From a bacterium (GTDB lineage Bacteria; Electryoneota; RPQS01), in contig JAHIZR010000286.1 in NCBI GenBank assembly GCA_018814465.1, positions 1 to 10,566 on the forward strand: a DNA stretch of 10,566 bases. Reading direction: 5' to 3'. Of this stretch, positions 7,001 to 10,566 are shown one piece after another; position 1 is the stretch's first letter; each line of letters starts with the position of its first letter. Both the position numbers and the translations under genes were made by a program. The notes under the pieces are model-generated. The model saw only the letters and a list, made by a program, of their open reading frames with translations. It made no database searches and had not been told where the DNA came from.

Positions 7001-10000
7001 GTTCTGACCGAGGACGTAATCGATACAGTCTTCAGTCGCGCAGTCCGTGGTTTCATCCCAAGAGAGATAGTCCGCACGGGCAATACACTCGAATTCGGTT
7101 TCATCGATACAGCTTTGATCCAGCGGATCACCATAGCAGCAGCGGCCGATAATCACTTCGCAGGTGTTGAGCGGTGCGGCCACTACTTCGACGGAACCGA
7201 TCATGAAGTCGGGATCGCCGCCGTAGTTCTCACAAGAGTAAGTATAAACTCCGGGAGCCTCGGTAAAGGTATGGTTGAACACAGCCGGAGGCAGGGTCGG
7301 ATCGCCGCTGTCAAACGTGACTCCGTCATCGGAGACGACGTTATGCGCGTTCACATTGGCGGCATCCCAAGTCCAGACCACCTGGTCGCCTTGGTAGACA
7401 ACGATGTCAGCCGGGACAAATGCGTTATCAGTCACAGAAACATTGACAACCACGCCCTGATAAGCGCAGGTTTCGCCTTCATCCCAAGTCAGCGCATCCA
7501 AACGAGTCAAGCATTCATACTCGGTCTCGTCGGCACAGCTCGGAGCCTGCGGGTCGCCGTAGCAGCAGCGTCCGATGATAACGGGGCAGGCTTCGGTGCA
7601 GTCAGCGCCTTCAGTCCACTCAAAGTAACCGGTGCCGCCGAGGATAGCGCAGGCTTCTTCGGTCTGATCTGCCGCACAGGTCGGAAGTTGCGGATCGCCG
7701 TAGCAGCAGCGTCCGGTCGGGCAGCCGACGGGTTCTGCGCAGGCAACGCCGTCATCCGTCAGATGAATAATAAATTCACCTTCAACATCGCTGGAGTAAT
7801 AAGCGCCGGCAACGATGTAATACTCTTCACCAACATTCGTGCACCAGGTATAGCCGCCGGGGTGAACGGCATTTGTGGCGGGATCGCAAGTAACGTAATC
7901 AGCGCCGCCAACACAATGGATATAATCAACATCGCAGGCGCACGCGTAAACACGAATAATGCTGTCGAAATTGACATTGCAGTCATCACAGAAATTGACC
8001 GTCATGGTATTGCCGGTACCGATAACCTTGTACCAGACAACATGACCGTTAGCGCTGGTTCCGCAGTAGGGGAGTCCGGTCGGCAGGAAGTCGCCGTCGG
8101 CGATATCACCCGCGCGGGCGACCGGCGGGGTCAGCAGAATGGCGGTTTCGCAGGTTGCGGCCACCTCTTCAAGCTCGTAGTCACAAACGGGTTCACACGG
8201 ATTGGTTGTACAATCCATGGTTTCATCCCAGGAGATGAAATCGGTGCGGAGAGCGCACAGCGCCTCATATTCATCCGCACAGGAAACCGTCCATTCGTCG
8301 CCGTAGCAGCAGCGGCCTACCGGAGGCAGCGGGCACGGAGTCGTGCAGTCAAGGGTTTCATCCCAGGAAACATAGTCCGCGCGGGCCAGACACTCGTATT
8401 CGGTCTCATCCGCACAATCATAGCCTACGAAGCCGGGCTCGGTTTCGTCGCCGTAGCAGCAACGGCCGTTGATAACCGGGCAATCGGTTGTACAATCCAA
8501 ATCGCCGTCCCAGGAAAGCTCATCGGTGCGAGCGAGACAGGCAAACAGATTCTCATCCGCGCAACTCGGTTCCGACGGATTGCCATAGCAGCAGCGACCC
8601 AAGTCGTCACAAGGATCCGTCGCACAGGTCAGCGTCTCGTCCCAGCCCAGATCGTCGGCACGGGCCAGACAGTCCTCTTCAAGTTCGTCCGCGCAGGACA
8701 GCGCTTCCGGAGTGCCGTAGCAGCAACGACCGACCGCGCAGACTTCCGTGGTAACCGTATATGAGGTCATACAAGCCGGCGAAGGCCAAGTATCAATAAA
8801 AATGTAATAGGTCCCGGGAGTCAGCTCGATGCAGCTGATCACCTTATCGCCGGATGCGTAACCGGTGGTGTAGTCAAGACAGTTGACCGCTTCACATTCG
8901 GTGGTCAAAGCGATTCCGGTGTAAGTGGTCGGTGAATTCAGCGTGATTTTATAGAAACCGGCAGTCGTAACGGTCCATTCGATGATATTTTCTTCACCAC
9001 CATCGTAGTAGCCCAGACAGCCGGTATCGTTCAGATTAGCGCCATCGCCGCAGGTTCCGTCGGCATCGATCACCTGATCAGCGTCAGTCATCGTGTGATG
9101 CGGGGTGCAAACGAAACAGGGCGCCGAAGCGCAGGTTTCGCCTTCCAGCCACAGGCCGGTAAGGGCATCGCACTCGGATTCCGTAAGATCGTCCGCGCAG
9201 TCCACTCCGCTGTTATAGCAGCAGCGGCCGGTGGGCAGTGTGCAGGTGGAGATATACAGATCATACGCGGTCATGGCCGGGGAGGGCCAGTTGTCGCAGA
9301 TCAGGTAATAGGTTCCTGCGGCAAACTCGGTGCAAGCAAGGAAAGCTTGACTTGAATTTGTGTAAACGCCGATCAAGCAGGTTCCGCCGCAAGCATCATA
9401 GATGCCGAATACGGGGTACTGGCTGGGGGCGTCCATTGTAATGGTGATGCCATAGGGACCACCGGCGGGAACCGTAAACTTATACCATTTATCGGGGCCT
9501 TCGCCGCCATAGGTGGCACAGGTGATATCATGGATTTCATCCGTGCCGTCGCTGACGATCGCGCCGATGTCAGAATAGGACCCAAGCGCCACGATGTCGC
9601 CGATATCGAACGCGATATGACAGCTGTCGCCGCCGTCATTCTGATCCAAGCTGCCATCGTTAATCCGAATGGGGGAATGCGAAGGCTCGCGGGGAATCTC
9701 AATCGCGTCATATTCCGCCTGCAGCCGTTCGGCCAGTGTCACGTCACCGGCGTCTTTCGCTTCGCTAATCGCTCTCAGCAGTTCCTTGTGGCGGGGAATC
9801 GCAACATCCTTCTCGATAAACGTCATCGTTTCCGCGCGATTCACAGCCGTTCCTGCCAGCGTCGCATTGGCGCGAGCGGTTCTTTTGGCTTCCGCTTGAC
9901 GTGCCTGAATTTCGAGATCTGCGGCAAGCTTCGCCGGATCTTCAATTTCGGTGTTAACGGCATCCATCGCCTTCAGCTCTTCTTTTTCAGCCTTGACGAC

Positions 10001-10276
10001 ATCCTGCTTGTTAACAGTCGCAGATTCGGCATTCACGTTTGCCCGTGCCGGATCTTGCAGTTCGGCAAGCTGGGCGCGAAACAGATCCAATCTCTCGAGA
10101 TCTCTTGGCGTCGCTTGGCCGCGAACGACTTTTCCTTCAATTGTCTGGATCGCCTGCGTAATCTTCTCAATGTCTTGAGAATGATACTTTGTTCCGGTAT
10201 TGGTCGAACCAATAACAATCAAAGTGCTACAACAGAAGAGAGCCAGAATCACATACAAAAGCGTTTTCTTGGACAT
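4085..10276 (-). CDS. Giant secreted multidomain protein with twelve six-cysteine GRCCYG repeats
   Basis: This gene encodes a predicted secreted protein of 2063 residues. I recognise several domains but not the protein as a whole. Order from the N-terminus: hydrophobic signal peptide or anchor (6-23); charged helical segment (33-190); PPC-like sandwich A (214-346); repeat R1; sandwich B (388-514); tandem R2-R5 (516-694); sandwich C (695-853); R6; R7; cupredoxin-like domain (942-1032); R8; sandwich E (1085-1219); R9; sandwich F (1267-1400); R10; sandwich G (1441-1577); R11; proprotein convertase P-domain (1623-1770); FN3-like segment (1771-1863); R12; GEVED domain (1904-2063). Cysteine is very abundant, implying an oxidising extracellular location. 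There is no lipobox, LPxTG, PEP-CTERM or T9SS tail; the protein ends within GEVED. No protease catalytic domain is visible although P-domains usually accompany subtilases. The open frame extends to a GTG at 10282, but GAGGAG overlaps that codon and is correctly spaced for the ATG at 10276, which I prefer. A surface adhesin or structural role is inference only. Confidence 0.9.
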   Translation of the reverse strand: MSKKTLLYVILALFCCSTLIVIGSTNTGTKYHSQDIEKITQAIQTIEGKVVRGQATPRDLERLDLFRAQLAELQDPARANVNAESATVNKQDVVKAEKEELKAMDAVNTEIEDPAKLAADLEIQARQAEAKRTARANATLAGTAVNRAETMTFIEKDVAIPRHKELLRAISEAKDAGDVTLAERLQAEYDAIEIPREPSHSPIRINDGSLDQNDGGDSCHIAFDIGDIVALGSYSDIGAIVSDGTDEIHDITCATYGGEGPDKWYKFTVPAGGPYGITITMDAPSQYPVFGIYDACGGTCLIGVYTNSSQAFLACTEFAAGTYYLICDNWPSPAMTAYDLYISTCTLPTGRCCYNSGVDCADDLTESECDALTGLWLEGETCASAPCFVCTPHHTMTDADQVIDADGTCGDGANLNDTGCLGYYDGGEENIIEWTVTTAGFYKITLNSPTTYTGIALTTECEAVNCLDYTTGYASGDKVISCIELTPGTYYIFIDTWPSPACMTSYTVTTEVCAVGRCCYGTPEALSCADELEEDCLARADDLGWDETLTCATDPCDDLGRCCYGNPSEPSCADENLFACLARTDELSWDGDLDCTTDCPVINGRCCYGDETEPGFVGYDCADETEYECLARADYVSWDETLDCTTPCPLPPVGRCCYGDEWTVSCADEYEALCALRTDFISWDETMDCTTNPCEPVCDYELEEVAATCETAILLTPPVARAGDIADGDFLPTGLPYCGTSANGHVVWYKVIGTGNTMTVNFCDDCNVNFDSIIRVYACACDVDYIHCVGGADYVTCDPATNAVHPGGYTWCTNVGEEYYIVAGAYYSSDVEGEFIIHLTDDGVACAEPVGCPTGRCCYGDPQLPTCAADQTEEACAILGGTGYFEWTEGADCTEACPVIIGRCCYGDPQAPSCADETEYECLTRLDALTWDEGETCAYQGVVVNVSVTDNAFVPADIVVYQGDQVVWTWDAANVNAHNVVSDDGVTFDSGDPTLPPAVFNHTFTEAPGVYTYSCENYGGDPDFMIGSVEVVAAPLNTCEVIIGRCCYGDPLDQSCIDETEFECIARADYLSWDETTDCATEDCIDYVLGQNCDVPILATVGLATSYDSGVLTTCGMVSDCGHSGEDIMFTVTVLDDGQYTFSLCNAGSEDLDDYIYVYSDDCCGSVIAGSNDTGPSADCPNGNAQVTCVDLTAGTYYVLVEHYFSGTCGEVQLTIDACIGRCCYDDPFAPTCADGIGPDACEDLGTASAGGYWSYTQGLDCTTPCEGALDGDYCENAIEVTTLPFNDTYNMCEFTNQCAIRTGKDIHFEVTIPTDGQYEFSTCNPGTGTGDIVIYLWDTECCGAVADTVAYDDDGCATPGLASIIECMPLTAGTYYFTIEQYSSSSTCGPIELTIKECVEWRCCYGDPYAYTCVDTTESACDALGGIWSEGLSCATDPCVNCTEPPANDECVDLTACPTLVAGVPENYSGDMTCALANDCVNDTLPIVWECFELTECSDLTISYCGSDGQNVGSVYIVVGTDCECLEFYYYDTIDWTQCDTNPIFTFVDLPAGVYYHPVHPDRGPNYMIEITSAPSSTGRCCYGDPLDLTCAENMNKCDCDDLGGVWLDGGDCTTNPCPEPCPILLSEYTYYVTGAYPLDPPTTVDIELVVPDNFVIADINVGVDLVHTYDGDVELTLESPTGTFVDLSIGNGSGGDNYECTVFDMDATTSITAGVAPFTGSYIPEGDLTALIGTNSGGTWTLHFVDNFPGYDGGFLYSFALELISGECDPVEDLAIYYDIANLEFDLTWTNPQEAEYKVWSTTNPNNDGDPNDGTDPDWELEVDLGTLPAGPARDSILWADLPTNYANILVTAGGCGPAPQQARCCYNTTECIVTTQDDCLNNYGGTWHFGVNDCTTPPLCGDIVYCEPCFTEASNFDDWITNVTFNTINYTSDSVGAPCQYDDQTALSTTVTQGVLYNLSVSVDGGGAYDQPVRAWFDWNHDGTFDTSTEQYDVGCVELTPGTPVTVNVDITVPLTATVGDTRMRVIEMYSSGCATYPGPCQTGTWGETEDFTVTIVAAP
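4088..4567 (-). other. C-terminal GEVED domain of the giant protein
   Basis: Residues 1904-2063 match the GEVED domain pattern: the WFDWNHDGTFD loop, a VDITVPLTATVGDTRMRV strand, and a final GETEDFTV before the C-terminus. GEVED domains are extracellular beta-sandwiches found mainly in Bacteroidota, Planctomycetes and related groups, often next to P-domains or sorting tails. Here the domain is the very end of the protein, leaving no room for a further sorting signal. Confidence 0.8.
4568..4684 (-). repeat. Cysteine repeat R12
   Basis: Residues 1865-1903. It begins ARCCYN and has cysteine spacing C-C-x5-C-x7-C-x14-C-x5-C. The first loop is three residues shorter than in most copies and the last loop is the longest. 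It contains the GGxW form of the middle loop and separates the FN3-like segment from the GEVED domain. Confidence 0.8.
4688..4966 (-). other. Fibronectin-III-like segment
   Basis: Residues 1771-1863 resemble a fibronectin type III fold: an opening VEDLAIYYD strand, then LTWTNPQEAEYKVWST, then an ILVTAGG strand near the end. An Asn/Asp-Gly-rich loop (NPNNDGDPNDGTDPD) may bind calcium. This is the common 'value extraction' module seen in FCB-group surface proteins. The assignment is by pattern only. Confidence 0.5.
4967..5410 (-). other. Proprotein convertase P-domain
   Basis: Residues 1623-1770 show the P-domain core: a VDIELVVPDNFVIADINVGV strand pair, HTYDGDVELTLESPTGT (1669-1685), then FTGSYIPEGDL, and finally GGTWTLHFVDN (1739-1749) with an aromatic closing strand. 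P-domains usually sit C-terminal to subtilisin-type proteases, but stand-alone copies are common in bacterial surface proteins. It is flanked by Cys1623 and Cys1770, which could close the domain with a disulfide. Confidence 0.85.
5420..5539 (-). repeat. Cysteine repeat R11 with an extra cysteine
   Basis: Residues 1580-1619, GGxW subtype. After the CCYGDP start the middle of the repeat reads KCDCDD, giving seven cysteines instead of six. One must remain free or pair outside the repeat. It lies between sandwich G and the P-domain. Confidence 0.8.
5546..5956 (-). other. Beta-sandwich module G
   Basis: Residues 1441-1577, opening with the NDECVDLTACP pattern typical of bacterial PPC-type sandwiches and closing with the DLPAGVYYHPVH strand. 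Cysteines are frequent (for example VGTDCECLEFYY). It is related in outline to modules E and F but diverged in sequence. Confidence 0.5.
5957..6073 (-). repeat. Cysteine repeat R10
   Basis: Residues 1402-1440, starting WRCCYGDP rather than GRCCYGDP. Spacing is C-C-x8-C-x7-C-x12-C-x4-C, the shortest middle loop, of the GGxW type. Confidence 0.8.
6077..6478 (-). other. PPC-like beta-sandwich module F
   Basis: Residues 1267-1400. It shows the bacterial pre-peptidase C-terminal style: DGQYEFSTCNPG, a TECCGAV turn, PLTAGTYYFTIEQ and a final CGPIELTIKEC. It is clearly paralogous to module E, sharing the DGQYxFSxCN, CCGxV and CGxxxLTIxxC elements in the same order. Confidence 0.65.
6479..6616 (-). 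repeat. Cysteine repeat R9
   Basis: Residues 1221-1266. The middle loop is expanded to 19 residues (ends ASAGGYWSYTQGLD), the longest of the set. It separates the paralogous modules E and F. Confidence 0.8.
6620..7024 (-). other. PPC-like beta-sandwich module E
   Basis: Residues 1085-1219. Key elements are DGQYTFSLCNAG, the DDCCGSV turn, DLTAGTYYVLVEHY and the final CGEVQLTIDAC. It aligns by eye with module F and the pair probably arose by duplication of a module plus its adjoining cysteine repeat. Confidence 0.65.
7025..7147 (-). repeat. Cysteine repeat R8
   Basis: Residues 1044-1084, WDE subtype with spacing C-C-x8-C-x7-C-x14-C-x4-C. At the DNA level its second half closely resembles R4 in the distant tandem block, which suggests a relatively recent duplication or gene conversion. 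Confidence 0.85.
7175..7453 (-). other. Cupredoxin-like domain with an incomplete copper site
   Basis: Residues 942-1034 follow the plastocyanin/azurin pattern: a VTDNAFVPADIVVYQGDQVVW opening strand region, His978 in the NAHNVV loop, and the C-terminal ligand loop beginning YSCENYGG (Cys1015) with Met1025 further on. In type-1 copper proteins a His normally lies three residues after the Cys; here that position is Tyr1018. Copper binding is therefore doubtful and the fold may be structural. The domain begins four residues after the fifth cysteine of repeat R7. Confidence 0.75.
7466..7573 (-). repeat. Cysteine repeat R7, split by the cupredoxin-like domain
   Basis: Residues 902-937 supply the first five cysteines (C-C-x8-C-x7-C-x14-C). 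The expected sixth cysteine, normally three to five residues later, is absent. The next cysteines are Cys1015 inside the cupredoxin-like domain and Cys1039, just before R8. Cys1039 is the likely displaced partner. Confidence 0.75.
7586..7714 (-). repeat. Cysteine repeat R6
   Basis: Residues 855-897, GGxW-like subtype with a 16-residue middle loop (ILGGTGYFEW). It is separated from R7 by only four residues (PVII), so R6 and R7 form a tandem pair. Confidence 0.8.
7718..8194 (-). other. Beta-sandwich module C
   Basis: Residues 695-853 look like a PPC-type sandwich with HVVWYKVIGTGNTMTVNFCDD, a VYACACD turn and EEYYIVAGAYY. It carries many cysteines, including CACD and CDDC pairs. It is longer than the other modules and less similar to them. 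Confidence 0.5.
8195..8731 (-). repeat. Tandem block of four cysteine repeats, R2 to R5
   Basis: Residues 516-694 hold four WDE-subtype copies head to tail: R2 516-556, R3 560-599, R4 604-648, R5 654-694, with linkers of three to five residues. Usual spacing is C-C-x8-C-x7-C-x14-C-x3/4-C. R4 has five extra residues in the first loop (GFVGY). Shared text includes GRCCYG, CADE, CLARxD and SWDE. The absence of intervening domains and the high similarity suggest local tandem expansion. Confidence 0.88.
8735..9115 (-). other. Beta-sandwich module B
   Basis: Residues 388-514. It ends in GTYYIFIDTWPSPACMTSY, nearly the same as the end of module A (GTYYLICDNWPSPAMTAY). The two modules flank R1 and are probably duplicates. 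Confidence 0.6.
9116..9229 (-). repeat. Cysteine repeat R1
   Basis: Residues 350-387, starting GRCCYNSG. Spacing is C-C-x6-C-x8-C-x12-C-x4-C, with a TGLWLEG middle loop resembling the GGxW subtype. It is the first of the twelve copies and separates sandwiches A and B. Confidence 0.8.
9239..9637 (-). other. PPC-like beta-sandwich module A
   Basis: Residues 214-346. GPDKWYKFTVPAGGPYGITI and AAGTYYLICDNWPSP are the characteristic strand patterns of secreted bacterial PPC-type domains. It follows the helical N-terminal segment and contains several cysteines (for example ACGGTC). Confidence 0.6.
9707..10180 (-). other. Charged helical N-terminal segment of the giant protein
   Basis: Residues 33-190 lack cysteine and are rich in Ala, Glu, Lys, Arg and Gln. 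Stretches such as IEKITQAIQTIEGKV, DLERLDLFRAQLAEL and LAADLEIQARQAEAKR look helical with partial heptad spacing, so a coiled coil or stalk is plausible. Composition differs sharply from the Cys/Gly/Thr-rich remainder of the protein. Confidence 0.6.
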
Positions 10277-10281
10277 ATCCA

Positions 10282-10287
10282 CTCCTC
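10282..10287 (-). promoter_or_regulatory. Shine-Dalgarno of the giant gene
   Basis: GAGGAG on the minus strand ends five nucleotides before the ATG at 10274-10276. It overlaps the alternative GTG at 10280-10282, which rules that codon out as the start. Confidence 0.8.
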
Positions 10288-10382
10288 GTTTCTACTAACT
10301 TGATCGGAGACCCACTCACTCTTAATTCGCGGATTCCGTACACACTGTAAGACTTACTTAAACAATATTAAAACTTGATTTT

Positions 10383-10406
10383 GGACAGTACAGGACGCAT
10401 CTGTCC
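10383..10406. promoter_or_regulatory. Palindromic GGAC/GTCC element in the leader of the giant gene
   Basis: GGACAG (10383-10388) and CTGTCC (10401-10406) form an inverted repeat with a 12-nt centre. A further GGAC sits at 10393-10396, so three GGAC/GTCC units start exactly 10 bp apart (10383, 10393, 10403). The element lies about 14 to 37 nt downstream of the predicted transcription start. It could be a repressor site or a leader RNA stem; the sequence does not decide between them. Confidence 0.45.
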
Positions 10407-10426
10407 TAAGATTAGTTACGATCCTA

Positions 10427-10455
10427 AATATAAGTTAAGACTGCTGGTTTGTCAA
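10427..10455 (-). promoter_or_regulatory. Near-consensus sigma-70 promoter of the giant gene
   Basis: On the minus strand a perfect TTGACA (10455-10450) is separated by exactly 17 nt from TATATT (10432-10427). Transcription would begin near 10420, giving a leader of about 144 nt. The remaining upstream DNA (10456-10566) is AT-rich and shows no gene or other clear signal. Confidence 0.8.
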
Positions 10456-10566
10456 CGAATGATAAGCTCTGATTGCATTTTTCATTAACAGCTTCGGGGA
10501 TTAGATAAATGCATAATATTACTTATATTAATTTCAGTGACCCATCGATCTCTAATTCCCGAATCA

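Noticed and set aside
5270..8764. Long + strand ORF as a real gene
   Set aside because: It is codon-aligned antisense to a gene with clear domains, signal peptide, promoter, Shine-Dalgarno and terminator. Its repeats are the complement of the cysteine repeats, and I see no recognisable domain.
4671..9229. Regularly recurring GTAGCAGCAGCG as a possible CRISPR array
   Set aside because: The copies are 90 to 600 nt apart, lie in frame, and encode the Cys-Cys-Tyr motif of the protein repeats. They are protein repeats, not CRISPR repeats.
10277..10282. GTG start at 10282 for the giant gene
   Set aside because: The Shine-Dalgarno GAGGAG overlaps this codon, so a ribosome bound there would initiate at the ATG at 10276.
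9530..10303. + strand ORF of 257 codons opposite the N-terminal part of the giant gene
   Set aside because: It uses the same codon-aligned antisense frame, has no recognisable domain, and runs into the opposing gene's ribosome site.
10383..10406. LexA-type box in the leader
   Set aside because: ACAG and CTGT are in the wrong order and spacing for a CTGT-N8-ACAG site.

Overview
The window joins two unrelated blocks and comes from a bacterium of moderate GC that I cannot place with certainty. The phosphate-uptake operon is generic. The second block is one very large secreted protein built from cysteine-rich repeats, PPC-like beta-sandwiches, a cupredoxin-like domain, a P-domain and a GEVED domain. 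That architecture is commonest in FCB-group candidate phyla (Zixibacteria-like lineages), Planctomycetes and Myxococcota. I favour an FCB-type lineage at low confidence.

Left block (1-3511, + strand): a high-affinity phosphate operon in the order pstS (C-terminal end only), pstC, pstA, pstB, phoU. PstS captures periplasmic phosphate, PstC and PstA form the membrane channel, PstB hydrolyses ATP, and PhoU couples transporter state to phosphate signalling. pstC-pstA-pstB are packed with gaps of 4 and 1 nt. The pstS-pstC gap is larger and holds a perfect 9-bp hairpin with no U-tract, which probably separates pstS expression from the rest. A symmetrical hairpin at 3482-3511 ends the operon and can also serve the convergent gene.

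Middle (3512-4084): a low-complexity stretch, then a small DUF2784 membrane protein on the minus strand. Its start codon lies only 19 nt from the strong terminator of the giant gene, leaving little room for a promoter. A leaderless transcript is a plausible explanation.

Right block (4085-10566, minus strand): a single 2063-residue predicted secreted protein. It has a signal peptide or N-terminal anchor, a charged helical segment, and then twelve copies of a six-cysteine 'GRCCYG' motif separating beta-sandwich domains. Four copies are in tandem. A cupredoxin-like domain sits between two cysteines of copy 7. The gene has a near-consensus sigma-70 promoter (TTGACA, 17 nt, TATATT), a leader of about 144 nt with three GGAC/GTCC elements spaced 10 bp apart, a good Shine-Dalgarno that moves the start to an ATG at 10276, and a strong terminator at 3991-4030. 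I recognise the domains but not the protein as a whole, and its function is unknown. The 3.5-kb open frame antisense to it is best explained as a codon-usage shadow.
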